NCBI GenBank assembly: GCA_963575745.1
Contig: CAUYUJ010012780.1
Span: 609,002-673,001, forward strand
Source: Prorocentrum cordatum
Lineage: Eukaryota; Sar; Dinophyceae; Prorocentrales; Prorocentraceae
DNA length: 64,000 bases
Direction of reading: 5' to 3'
In this document: in pieces, positions 9,470-19,847 of the stretch
Layout: each line of letters begins with the position of its first letter
Position numbering within the stretch: the stretch's first letter is position 1
Notes under the pieces: model-generated
The model's input: only the letters and a program-made list of their open reading frames with translations
The model's database searches: none
Told to the model about the DNA's origin: nothing
Made by a program: the position numbers and the translations under genes

Positions 9470-10265
9470 ATACACCCACCCCCTAGGCGACCTGCAGCCA
9501 AACAGGAACAATGCCGACCCTATGATCCCCACCCCCACCAATCCAAAACAGAAGCAACACAAACCACACTCTGCCTCAAAAATCGCAGCATGCGCAACCA
9601 AACCGATGCGCCCCCTCCGCTGTACCTGTCGACAAACAATACAAAGAACGCTTCGGGGCAACGTCTTGAGTGATGTTCGTGAGGCCCGCGAACACTTCGT
9701 ACTGTTGTTTGACAAGGGCAGTGGGAGTGTCAGCATACTGCCTGCTGCGCGCAGGGTCACCATCCCGGACCAACAAAAATATACAGCATGCACCTCGCGG
9801 CTACATGTGGATCATGCCGGGCCACCCCGCGATCACTGTCAACCGTTTTTGGCGGAGACGGCGGGGATGGTGGCGTATGGCCTGCTGTGCGGCTGTGCGC
9901 AGGCCCACCAGGCACAATAATGGGCATTGGTTTTCGACAAGGATGATGGGGGCCGACATGCTTCCCGATGTATGCTGTCACGTGCGCAAGCGCACCTGAC
10001 ACACTCTGCACGTGCCCCGACCGTGGCGCACCTGCTCCGGCTAGACTATGCGGCGCTCCTGGCGCAAGTGGAGCACGTGGCGCATCTGGCGCACCAGGCG
10101 TGCCTGGCACGTTCGGGCCCCAAGTGTGCCTCGCGGGCGTGGCGCGCCAGGCACGTGTGGCGCACCTCGCCCCAGAGTCACGCGCATGCGGTCGGCTTTG
10201 GATCCCAGTAGCTGCCCATCCGAAGACGACCGCTGAACACATGCTGAGGCTCGGGTTCAAGATAG
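9470..10265 (-). repeat. dispersed 0.8-kb repeat, copy 1
   Basis: Collinear with 45520-46265 over most of its length, roughly 75-80 percent identical by eye. Shared landmarks are GGCCCGCGAACAC, CCACCCCGCGATCACTGTCAA, TGTGCGCAGGCCCACCAG, CGACATG-TTCCCGATGT and CTGCCCATCC-AA-ACGACCGCT. Both copies contain a run of GTGGCGCACCTGGCGC-type units. A minus-strand frame is open across the core in both copies and keeps HVTAxIGKHVGPHHPCRKP. Both copies lead directly into CCAAGAtGGc-type arrays on the same side. Confidence 0.8.
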
Positions 10266-10274
10266 CTTCCGGCA

Positions 10275-10715
10275 TGTCCCCAAGATGCTCCAAAACGGCC
10301 CCCAAACAGTTCCAACTGCCCTGTGAGCCGACAAAGGAAGCCCCAAATAAGCCAACATGCCTCCAAAACCTAAGGTGGCCCCGACACGGCCCAACTGAGC
10401 ACCAAGGGGGGCACAAGAGGGACACAAGACGGCCCCGAAAACGCCCAAGAGCGCCCGAAAACGCGATCTCTGAGCCTCCGTGGGAGGGGGGGCTGAATTT
10501 TGGACCCCTCTCTTTTCAAACAGCGGGGCCCAGAATTGCCCCAAAACGCCTCCCAGACCCCCCCAAAGGAGCCCCACGAGGGCACCTAGACCCCCCAAAA
10601 GAACCTCAAGAGCGACAAAAGAGGGCCCAAGTGGCTCCGCGAGGACCCCAAAAAAGACCCAAGATGGTTCCACGAGGCCTCCGCGAAACCAAGTCCCAGA
10701 CAGTTCTTACACTGC
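10275..10715 (+). repeat. CCAAGACGGCCC/CCAAGAGGCC array
   Basis: Degenerate units of about 10-22 bp (CCAAGAtGgcCCc, CCCAAAACG) around a non-repetitive module at about 10480-10540. Same family as 39600-40830, 46390-47010 and 49000-49770. Frames through it give Gly/Leu/Trp/Pro-rich artefacts. Confidence 0.75.
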
Positions 10716-11350
10716 ATGCGTCTACACTTCCCTGATCAATGCAACCCGCCTGGCGAAAAGCTTCTGGATGGGCCGGTGGCAAGTATTTGCGTCGCAACCG
10801 CAGGCGAAGGCGCGCAGCGGCGTCACAAGCCAGCTCGGGCTACGAACAAAACTAATTAACCTTGCGCGCGCAGAGGCGGCTGCAGGACTACCGCCAGGTG
10901 ACGCTGGGCTGCGCCGAGGGCTGAGGCTGCAGGAGCTGCCGGGAGCTGCCAGGTGGCCAGGCAAGCGCGCGGGCATCCCAGGGACGAGACCGCCAGGAAG
11001 GATACATTGAACCTTGTCACACCAGGCGCCAGAGGCCGACGCGCCAAAGGCGTGGCGAAGCGCGGGGCTGCATAAACAGACCGACGTGCTAAGCTGCAGG
11101 CCAACGGGGATGAACACACATGGCCGACCAAGAAGGCTGAGCCACTCTTGAGTAAACCAGTGGGCCAGAGTCCCATCAAACCAGCGGCGCTGGTAGCGAT
11201 ACGTTTTGTTTGGTCTGCGGGCTCGCGAAGCAAGTCGAAAGCCGTCCGATCACTAGCCGGGCCGCGACTAGGCAGCAAGAAAGAGAAGGGCAAGCGAAGC
11301 GAGCGCGCGGGCAGCCACTCAGAAGTGCACCAGGAGCGGCACTCCCAACC
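10716..11350. other. no supportable gene
   Basis: Mixed-composition sequence with scattered open frames on both strands. No domain or repeat recognised beyond short GC-rich motifs. Confidence 0.4.
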
Positions 11351-11586
11351 TCGGGGATCTTCTGACCAGGGTCAATCCAGACCCGGGTCAGCAGGAAACC
11401 AAAAACTGCAATGCAGGAAAAACAAACTGCAACGCAGGTCCTCGCAAACCCGGGTCAGCCAATAGGCGCGGCCGCCTCGCGGCCACGAACGGCTCCCTAA
11501 CCCGGGTCAGCCAGAGGGGGTCTTCGCAGGATCCTGCAGGATCCGGCGCCGTGGCTGACCCCCGTTTGCATTGACCCCCGTCTCAA
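11351..11586 (+). repeat. dispersed repeat with GACCCGGGTCA motifs, copy 1
   Basis: Starts TCGGGGATCTTCTGACC and ends TTTGCATTGACCCCCG, as does 17502-17718. Inside are repeated ACCCGGGTCA-AxxC units, the palindrome CAGGATCCTG and GATCCGGCGC. The interiors of the two copies have diverged but the ends are nearly identical. Confidence 0.75.
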
Positions 11587-11641
11587 GGCTCCCGACAACC
11601 CGGTGGCGTGGAAATCCCGGTGGCGACCATCAAGTAGGCGC

Positions 11642-11656
11642 AGCCAAAATGGCGCG
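11642..11656 (-). other. possible spliced-leader remnant (weak)
   Basis: The minus strand carries GCCATTTTGGCT, the exact 12-nt heart of DinoSL, with CCG just upstream but displaced by one base and no match after it. It could be chance because the core is near-palindromic. No retroposed gene is recognisable downstream. Confidence 0.2.
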
Positions 11657-11914
11657 GCGGCGCGACCATGAACACGCAAAGGTCGATCACCCGTTGTGAG
11701 TCGGCATAGGGCCCGACGGAAACGAGCAGGTCCGACAAGCACTTCAGGGCGACATCCGTGCCGTAGGTGAGCTGGTGGCGATACTTTTTTTTCGCGGGCG
11801 CAAGCGGAAGCGCAGGCGCCGAGTTGAAAGGTCCGGGCTACGGGCCGACCTAATTATCCCAGTGCGACCCTACCTAGGAGTTGGAGCATCTAGGAAAGCA
11901 ACAGCTACATCTAC

Positions 11915-12635
11915 ATCAATGATATGCTGCGCTATGCTGCGCTATGCTGTGCTATGCTATGTTATGCTATGCTATGCTATGCTAGGGTATGCTAGGCTGC
12001 GCTATGGTATGCTAGGCTATGCTATGCTATGCAATGCGGCGCTATGTTATGATTTGATATGACATGATGTGCTATGATATGATATGCTAAGCTATGGTAT
12101 GATATGCTATGTTGCGCTATGCTATGCTATGCTAGGCTATGCTATTATATGCGATGATGCGCTATGCTGTGCTATACTATGCTATGCTATGGTATGCAAT
12201 GTTATGCTATGCTGCGCTATGCTGTGCTATGCTATGATATGCTGCGCTATGCTATGCTGTGCTATGCTATGCTGCGCTGTGCTATGCTATGATATGCTAT
12301 GATATGCTATGCTATGCTGCGCTGTGTTGTGCTATGCTATGCTAAGCTATGTTATACTATGATATGATATGATATGCTGCGCTATGATATGCCATGCTAG
12401 GAAATGCTATGCTATGGTATGCTGCGCTATGCTTTACTGAGCTATGGTATGTTATGCTATTATATGATATGCTATGCTATGCTAATGTTGCGCTGCGCTG
12501 CGCTAAGCTAAGCTGAGCTAAGCTAAGCTAAGCTGAGATAAGCTAGGCTAGGCTAAGCTAAGCTAAGATAGGCTAGGCTAAGCTAAGCTAAGTTCAGCTA
12601 GGCTCAGCTAAGATGAGACAAGCAACGCTAAGCCA
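11915..12635 (+). repeat. pentanucleotide satellite, GCTAT passing into GCTAA
   Basis: About 700 bp of 5-bp units: mainly GCTAT with GCTGC, GCTGT and GATAT variants up to about 12480, then GCTAA/GCTGA/GCTAG variants to about 12635. The unit length is conserved while the unit sequence drifts along the array. It gives spurious Met/Leu/Cys/Tyr-rich frames. Confidence 0.95.
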
Positions 12636-12834
12636 AGGGGACGTAACTGGCGGAACCGCGGGGCGGATACTGGGGGGAACGCCCGGGGCGAGGCCCACTG
12701 CCCGGCCCTTTAAGTCGAGAGGGTAAGAACCCTTCTAGGCAGAGCCTAGGTAGGGAATTAGCAACGCGCGAGCCTAAAAGCACAGCGCCGGTGGCGATAC
12801 GCGACGCGTGAAGAATTACAGAACGCATAAATAG

Positions 12835-12966
12835 TCGAAGGTCCGCGCGGATGTCTTGGATCGGCGCCGAACCCCCTCCCTGGCGCGCGGAGAGTGCCAG
12901 CGGTGGCACCGCAGCTGCCGCCAGAGAAGTACAGCGCCGACCTAATAAATCCGCGCCGACCTCCGA
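12835..12966. mobile_element. foldback (MITE-like) element, family F copy 1
   Basis: The left end TCGAAGGTCCGCGCGGATGT and the right end (ATCCGCGCCGACCTCCGA side) are inverted complements of each other over about 33 bp with a few mismatches. Related copies are at 16514-16587 and 51668-51831. There is no ORF of its own. Confidence 0.65.
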
Positions 12967-14105
12967 AATGGCTGTACATGTCAATGTGGTTCCTCGAGTA
13001 ACCTCCCTCAATAAATCCAACACGACAGCGAAGAAGCAGAATGAGTGCGCACATACATACAAAACTGTATATATGCTCCGCCTCCCCCCCTTTGTGCTCG
13101 GCAGCGCGCTCAGCAGCAGCGGGCGCGCGCGGCCGCGTATGCCCCGCATGTCCGTTTCGCCGTGCGCTGTCCCTCTGCGGAGTAGAAACTAGCCCCCACG
13201 TCGTTGTCGTCGTTCGTCTCCTCCTCTTGCTCATCCTGCTCCTTCCTCGCCCGCTCGTCGACTGCCGCACGCCCCTCCTCCCTCCTCCCTCGCCCCCTGG
13301 CAAGGCGGTCTTCCAAAATGCCTCCCCCGCTCCGCATCCATGCGCCAGAGCGCTCTCCGTCAAGCCGCTGAATTCCAACTGCTATGTCGGGCGTGGCCGC
13401 CCCCATTCAGGGCGGGCCTCTCCCAACCAAGCCGAGGCAGCTCCAGACTGGTGAGAGACCGCGCGGCGACAATCAAGTGCAGTCGGACTCGATCGGAGAG
13501 GACAGGCGAGATGATACACAGCCCTTTCGAGGGCCACGTTGCCACAGGAACGTGGGCGGCATGGGTCGCGAGACGCAGGACACGAGGGCACCCTTGATTT
13601 GGCAGGGTCGACCGACGAATCTGGGCCGACGGCAAAGTCTTCAGACCCACCACGAGCCCCTCAGGGCTGTCCAGGGTTGGGCTCCGAGGAGAGGACCCGA
13701 GAGAGCCCAGGGGAGGCGAGGAGCGCGCGGACTGGGACAGCAGAGGCCTGTCCAGGGGCCGGAAAAGAGGACGGTTGCGGTGGACGAGTGCGGCAATACC
13801 GTCAGGAACAGACACGCGGACGGAACTGTGAGGGAATCGACCTGCTCTTACAGACTACACTCGAGCCCCTTCCAAGGCCAAAAGTGGTCCTGACTTCAAC
13901 ACCTCAACGTCTTCGCTGAGCGGCGGCGAACGCGACATGCCACGACGACGAAGACCGAAAACAACAAGTGCGATCTCTGCTCATCGACTACTCCTGTCCG
14001 CTCATCTGGTAGTTGGAGTTCGCCGAGCCACGGAAGGGAGACACTTCCTCGTTGGTGTCCAGGTACCAATACCTCCAATCGGGCGAAGGGAAATTAATTC
14101 AAGCG
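12967..14105. other. no supportable gene
   Basis: GC-rich, with simultaneous open frames on both strands (for example 13384-13893 plus and 13360-13815 minus). None resembles a known family, and composition does not favour either strand. Confidence 0.4.
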
Positions 14106-14183
14106 AGTAAGACAGAGAAAGAGGGAGAGAGGGAGAGAGAGAGAGAGAGAGAGACAGAAAAAAGAAAAAGTTGAAGAGGGGGG

Positions 14184-14231
<48 letters not shown>
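14106..14231 (+). repeat. (GA)n microsatellite
   Basis: Two blocks of GAGAGA with AAAGAAAAAG interruptions. Confidence 0.95.
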
Positions 14232-14495
14232 TGGAGAGTATCGAGGCTCGAGGGTATGCAAAGAGCATCCAGAGGCTTCAGGGTGATCAAGGCTCGAGGG
14301 TATCTGGCGACCTCCAAAGGACCTCCGCGACCTTGAAGCCCACCACTCCTCCTGCCTCTCCACCCCCGCCTATCTCTTCCCGGAGCTGGGCGCTGCTCCT
14401 GTCCCTCGGCTCCCGTCTCCTGTGCGTCCTCCAGAGGGAAGCCGAGAAAGAGGTACTGGCTCAGCGGAGGAAACACTTCCCTGGAATCGATGGCA

Positions 14496-14790
14496 CATCG
14501 CCGACAGATCGGCAACAGGCCCACGATGGCGAATCCCACGCTTCTGGGCAACCCGGGGAATCCTCGGGGGCACGCAAACATGGATCGCGGGGAGGTGCCC
14601 TCCCCAAAATGCGGCCAGTGCCGCCTCGTTCGGCGGCGGAAATCTCGATTCCCCATGAAAACGGGACCTGTCGCTAATCCACGCCCCCTTAATACATGTT
14701 CGCGATCGACTGAAACCCGTGCCCCGATCGGCAACAAGCCCCCGATGGAGACTCCCGCGCTTCTGGGCAGCCCGGGGAACACGTGCTGAG
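14496..14790 (+). repeat. spaced direct repeat, about 60 bp x2
   Basis: GATCGGCAACA-GCCC, CGATGG-GA-TCCC and GCTTCTGGGCA-CCCGGGGAA occur in the same order at about 14506-14562 and 14729-14782. The unique spacer contains AATCTCGATTCCCCATGAA. Possibly the edges of one repeat unit of about 230 bp. Confidence 0.65.
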
Positions 14791-15697
14791 CATCGTTCAT
14801 CCGATCCCTGTCCCCGGCGGCGTGGCCTGGGCCCCACTGGCCGATTTACCCCCCCCCTAGATGGGGATATAGGCCGTTCCCTTCGGGTTTCGAGGGGTGC
14901 ATCCCCAACTGGGTGGGGGGGGGTAATCTCGTGGGGGTCTCGAAGGGGATGGGGATGGGGATGGGGGTCGGTTGAACAATACTGACAGGCCCCCATCGGC
15001 GAGGCATGGGCGTCTGGGGGCCGCTGCGCCCCCCCCACGGGTCCGTCCCCCTGCCGTCGGCTCGCCCGGCCACCTCCCGCCTCCCGCCCGGCCCAGACAT
15101 CCAGCTGCCCTACGTTCGGGAGCGGCCCAGAAAGGGGGGGGCCCAAGAGGGGGGGGGTGCAGATCCTGACCGGCGGCATGTGCGCGGCCCAGCGGGGGGG
15201 CCAGGGACGTAATGAAACACGAAGAGTCGCCATGCATGAAATCTTGGGGAATACCATGGCCCCCGCCATGCTATCCACCCCACCCCTAGTCATCACCCCC
15301 CTCTTTGCCGCCCCCGAAGAGTTCTGGACTACTTCCCCGGGACCGGTTTGTCGTCCTGAATCGTTCCTGACGCTCCCAAAAGCCGCACGCTCCAACGTCG
15401 TGGGGGGGCGTCGGATCTCTGGGCTTTCCGATGGGGGGCCGCGGCTCACGGAGACCGCTGCCCCCTGTACAGCACGCACAGGTTCGGCGCGAAGCCCGCC
15501 ACCATGGCGGCCCGCACGAGCGCGTCCTCCCGCCAGAGGAAGAGGGGGGCGGACGCGCGCTCTGCGGGCAAGAAGGACGCCGGCGCGGCGCGGCAGGGAG
15601 CCCAATGGACGAGGAGGAAGGGCAGAAAGCGGGAACGGAGGCGAGGGGAGACGACTTTTACTGATCGTGCAGTCGAGATCCGAGGTAAGGACGGGCG
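14791..15697. other. no firm gene; small ORF at 15504-15701
   Basis: GC-rich with many C/G runs. One 65-codon plus frame at 15504 starts in a GCCACCATGGCGG context and is very basic (QRKRGADAR, RRKGRKRERRR), but it runs into the TIR element at 15698 and has no recognisable domain. I do not call it a gene. Confidence 0.25.
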
Positions 15698-15849
15698 GTA
15701 AGGACGCAAGGGCCCTGGACGCCGAAGTTGGCACTTGTTGGGCGGCGGCCTGCCGGCACCCTGAAGGGCTGCTGGCCAATGAAAACCGCGAAGGACGGGC
15801 CGCAGAGGCAAGGGCGCAGGGGTACCCTGGGCCATCCGCGCGTCCTTAC
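15698..15849. mobile_element. short TIR repeat, GTAAGGA family copy A
   Basis: Ends GTAAGGACGC (15698-15707) and its exact inverse at 15840-15849. Inside are GGCCCTGGACGCC, GCTGGCCAA, GGACGGGCCG and CGCAGGGGTACCCTGGG, which recur in the same order at 47147-47287 and 63742-63885, and partly at 26204-26275. No coding capacity. Confidence 0.65.
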
Positions 15850-15974
15850 TATGAAACGTTGGCTGTGCTTCGTTTTCTTCTCCGCGGGGCGGCACAACGT
15901 GGCTTACTGCCCCTCGGAGACCCCCCAAAAAACAATCGCCTCCCAGTCTCCACCGACCCCACGGCCACGAGCAG

Positions 15975-16110
15975 CAACCATCGAATCGCGAAATCGGATC
16001 GGATCGAAAGAAATATCTCATCGGGCTGCATCGGCACGGAGTCGGAATCGAATCGAATCAGCAGCGCCAGGAACACCGCCATGGAAACGTCGGGCCACAT
16101 CGGATCGCCC
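15975..16110 (+). repeat. dispersed repeat, CATCGGATCG family copy 1
   Basis: CGGCACGG-GTCGGAATCG, GCAGCGCCAGGA and CGTCGGGCCACATCGGATCG match 34860-34960 in the same order. Rich in GGATCG/GAATCG hexamers. Non-coding. Confidence 0.6.
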
Positions 16111-16284
16111 TCATGTCTTGGGGGTCCTAAAACGGTGCGGTGACCGACTGTGCAGTGCCCTCGGAAATCCGGTCCGTAACTGCACAGTTTTGGGAGCTCT
16201 GAGACCCCAGTCGCCAGGGATGTCCTGGGAGAACGGCCCAAGTCCCAAAAGCGTGTGGATTCGCTATGCTCCCCGCCACCACTC

Positions 16285-16387
16285 TTCCCCCTCCTCTCCC
16301 CCTCCTCCTCCTCCTCCTCCTCCTCCTCCTCCTCCTCCTCCTCCTCCTCCTCCTCCTCCTCCTCCTCCTCCTCCTCCTCCTCCTCCC
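16285..16387 (+). repeat. (CTC)n microsatellite
   Basis: A long nearly pure CTC tract, preceded by CCACTCTTCCCC. Confidence 0.95.
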
Positions 16388-16513
16388 ACATCCATCCCCT
16401 GAGCACTCGGGTGTGCCGGAGAGGGGAGCAAAATGTCGCTCGCCTATCCGATCCGATCGGCTCCCCCCTTTCCCACCCTCCTTTTCACAGAGGAAAGGCA
16501 TCAACATCCACTT

Positions 16514-16587
16514 TCGAAGGTCCGTGTGGGTTCCTGGAGCGGCGCTGGAGGTCCAGCGCCGACCCAAGAACTCCGCGCAGACCTCAA
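16514..16587. mobile_element. foldback element, family F copy 2 (compact palindrome)
   Basis: GAAGGTCCGTGTGG on the left pairs with CCGCGCAGACCTC on the right, and the middle GGCGCTGGA-GGTCCAGCGCC forms the hairpin tip. It is essentially the two TIRs of the 12835 element joined with almost no interior. Confidence 0.6.
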
Positions 16588-17194
16588 ACAAATTCTGTTG
16601 GTGAAAGTATTTCAAAAACTGCCCGGAACACAGTAGGGGGGAACAAATTCAGGACAAATGGAGCCCGCCCCGATACATCATCCGCAAATTCTGCCGTGAA
16701 GACATGGCACCACCTCCGCTTTGTTGTGAAAGAAGCCTTGCCGGAAACGGGCTCTGAGCCCCAGGGCGGCCCCCCCCGGGGACCAACCCTTCATGGTGAA
16801 TCGTTGCTGGACGATCCTGGGGCCCGAGGAGGGCCCCCGCCCCTCGGACTGCGGATGGGGTGGCGGGGTGGCGTTGGGGCGGGAGGTGATTGCGGGGGGG
16901 ACCTAAATGGGGGGTGAAGACAAGGGCCCTGAAAGGGGCCCTGGCTTCACCCCCGACCCGTCACCCCCCTTTCTCCACCCGCCCGAGGGGTAGGGCGAGA
17001 GTAATGTCATAATAAGATTGGCTCAGGATACGTCCCAGGATTTCCAAGAGCATCTTGCGGCGCAGCTGGTGCAGAACATCAGGAAAGATTGCCAATCCTG
17101 GAAATCTTTTGGCAATCCTGGAACGCATCATTATCATGACCTCTTGCTTCTCTGAATGGGGGGGCGGGGGGGCGTCCTCTTGGGAGGGGGGAAA
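16588..17194. other. no supportable gene
   Basis: GC-rich with C/G runs. GATCCTGGGGCCCGAGGAGGGCCC at about 16820-16845 resembles the GGGCCC core repeated at 7.4 and 17.3 kb. Confidence 0.4.
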
Positions 17195-17340
17195 CGCGTC
17201 CTGGACCCTGTGGCCCTCCCCCAGAACAAATTCTCCATCCTGAATCGCTTTCTGGCAGCCCCGGGGCCCGTGGAGGGCCCCGAGAGACCGAAAACAGCGC
17301 AAAACCTCAGGACCCGTCTCCCGCAGAAATTGTTTCCCCC
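17195..17340 (+). repeat. dispersed repeat GGGCCCGTGGAGGGCCCC family, copy 2
   Basis: Collinear with 7375-7515: GTCCTGGACCCT, GGGGCCCGTGGAGGGCCCCG, CGAAAACAGCG, CCTCAGGACCCGTCTCCC. Confidence 0.7.
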
Positions 17341-17501
17341 AAGTGGCGGCGCGCACGGGGGGGTGGGGGAAGAGGGGAAGGCGTCTTACAAAGAGGCTGA
17401 TCCTTCGAAGGCGCCGGCCCTACATCTACAGACGAGGCTCGCGCCTTGAACCTTCTAAGAAGCAGGATATATTCAACGAAGCCTTCCCCCCCCCATACCC
17501 C

Positions 17502-17718
17502 CCTTCGGGGATCTTCTGACCCTGGTCAATCCAAACCCGGATCTGCCAGGCCTTGCAGAATCTTGCAAGATCCTGCGCCCAAACCCGCGTCAATGCGAAG
17601 GATCCTGCAAGATCCTGCAGGAGCCTGCGCCCAAACCCGGGTCAATGCAACCCTGTTCGTGCAGGATCCTGCAAGATCCGGCGCTCTGGCTGACCCCCGT
17701 TTGCATTGACCCCCGCCT
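17502..17718 (+). repeat. dispersed repeat with GACCCGGGTCA motifs, copy 2
   Basis: Begins CTTCGGGGATCTTCTGACC and ends TTTGCATTGACCCCCG, as at 11351-11586. The interior carries at least three degenerate copies of AGGATCCTGCAAGATCC with GCGCCCAAACCC spacers. It is followed directly by a (CTC)n tract. Confidence 0.75.
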
Positions 17719-17835
17719 CCTCCACCTCCTCCTCCTCCACCTCCTCCTCCTCTCCTCCTCTCCTCCTCCTCCTCCCTCCTCCCTCCCTCCTCCTCCTCCT
17801 CCTCCTCCTCCCTCCTCCTCCCTCCTCCCCCTGGA
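17719..17835 (+). repeat. CTC-rich microsatellite
   Basis: CTCCTC with CCTCC interruptions, abutting the repeat that ends at 17718. Confidence 0.9.
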
Positions 17836-18806
17836 GCGATACCAAGCCAGCCGCCCTGGAGCGGACGCCCCCCTGGATTGGCTCCCGACCCCTTTTTTGC
17901 GCGCGGCCGACCCACGGCGATCCTCGTTGGAGCCCTTCCGCACCGGGTCCACCTGCCCGCGCGTGCGGCGCCCAGTGGCCCCGGGGGGCGGGTGGCCGAG
18001 GCCCGCGGGGGGGCAGCCGCCCCTTCCTGCCTCCCGCCGCCTCCCTCGCTGACTACCTGCCAGGCCAGCCCAGCCCAACCCGAAGATCCAGATTTCGGCG
18101 AATTAAGGAGGGGGGGCGGGCGTACGGGTTCCATTCGTGTGATTTTTTCCTTCAACGGGGCAGTTTGGTGGGCGGTGACTCCCTCCCCCTCTCCCTCGCC
18201 CTCCCCCCCTCCGAAACAGCACAAGCACCCGTGTTCAAGTGGAAGCCGCATCCTTGTTCCTCTTTTCCTCCTCCTCCTCCTCCACCTCCTCCTCCACCTC
18301 CCTCTCCTCCCTTCTGGCGCCTCCGTCCCCTTCCCCTCTCCAGCCGTTTCCCTTTTTCTTTCCTACCACATCCATCTCAAGTTTTTCTCCCTGCTGCCCC
18401 CTCAACCAATGAGGGCCCAAGACGTTGAGGCTGCAGAACTCGGCGAAAACACGGGCCATAAGGCCCGTTTTGCCGCGGAATCTACATGGGCATGACGTTT
18501 CGGGCTGTGTCCGCCCACTCCCTCCCCCTCCCTCCCTTCTTCCATTCTTCCCTGCCTCCGGGGAAATCCCCAACCAAACCTGACCCAACCCCTGTCGACA
18601 CTGCGCCCCAAAATTAACCAGACCCATGAAACCTAACGTGAACAACGGTTCGGCGACACCAATGTGTCCGCGCGCGCTGTGACAAATGATGCGCCAAACT
18701 GGAACGATTCAACATCATGCAATGCAAACGTGTTAACTGGTTTAGGGATCCCACTTCGGCTCCACTGAAGAATCAGGCCTCCGCTAAAACGAGAGCACCT
18801 TTCGCA
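17836..18806. other. no supportable gene; short CTC tract
   Basis: GC-rich to 18240, CT-rich tract at 18254-18330, then mixed sequence. Open frames are artefacts of the CT-rich stretch. Confidence 0.45.
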
Positions 18807-19125
18807 ACTGTAGATGTCGCCATCGCTGAGACGATGGCCACTTTCGCAATCATGGATGTGGCTGGCGCTGAAGCGAAAGCATCCTTCGCAATCGTGGATG
18901 TGGCCTGTGCTGAAGCGAGGGAAGCTGTCGCATTCTTGAATGTGTATGGCACTGAGGCGAAAACAGAAATCGCAATCAAAGATGTGGGCGGCGCTGAAGC
19001 GAAACCAGCATTCGCAATCATGGATGCGGCCAGGGCTGAAGCCAAACAACAAATCGCAACAGTGGGCGTGGCCAACAACTCGGCCAGAAAATCAGTCGCA
19101 ATCGTGGGCGAAGAGTCCCACTGCA
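18807..19125. repeat. 42-bp minisatellite, about 7-8 copies
   Basis: Unit of about 42 bp containing GCTGAAGCGAAAGC and TTCGCAATCATGGATGTGG. Because 42 is a multiple of three, several frames are open at once. The plus frame 18717-19256 repeats a 14-residue unit with AxAEAKxxFAIxDV. A minus frame repeats CFRFSAxHIHDCE, and another minus frame repeats AFASAPATSMIAK. Which frame, if any, is translated cannot be decided by eye. Confidence 0.85.
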
Positions 19126-19847
19126 CGCGCCCACGGGCTCGAGCGAAACAAACAACACCACCGGGACTAGCACTACCGGAAGCAACACTACCACGCGCAG
19201 CTGCAGCACCACCAACGCGTCAGCAGTACTGTAGGCAAGTCTGGAACCTAAGCTGAAAACACACCGTCGAGAGACAGGTTCGCTCTACTCTGCTGGTGAA
19301 CTGGATACTGCGCCAGCAGTCAAAGTCAGTACGAGAGGATCGCTTCCTTCAGATAGTTGGGAAATGCGGCCAGCTGCAAAGCGAACGCCGCGCAGCTACC
19401 ATCTGCTGGATTATATCTGAGCGCGTCGAGATAGGAGTACATGTTGGCCAAGCAATGTGGTCCACCATGTCCACTCTGATTCACATAAGCGTGAGGTATC
19501 GGCCCTGCTGTATACGAGCCGCATTACACTGCAAGGTGCTGTGCTGGAACTTCACTTCCAACGTTGGAAACAAAAAAAGATTTGCAGACGACGTAACCGA
19601 GTCCAGACGACCCACAGAGGTTCACCCTGTGATTATCTGATTTGACCCATTCCGCACTTCACCTCTCAATCGAGCCTTGGCGCAGATGCAGCGCCAGGTG
19701 ATGCGCTCGGACTGCGTGGGGGGCTCGACAGTGGGCGGCGGCGGGGGTTGGTTCCCGTGCTCCAGCGCAAAGCGTCACGGCCCGGATCGTTCGACTTTGC
19801 GCTGGAGACCGGGGGCGCCCCAGAGCAGAACCTGTCCCGCAAGCGCA
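19126..19847. other. no firm gene; 114-codon ORF at 19296-19640
   Basis: A lower-GC patch holds a plus frame 19296-19640 (start MNWILRQQSKSVRED) with mixed composition, and a second overlapping frame at 19457-19645. No family is recognised, and either may be chance. Confidence 0.25.
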
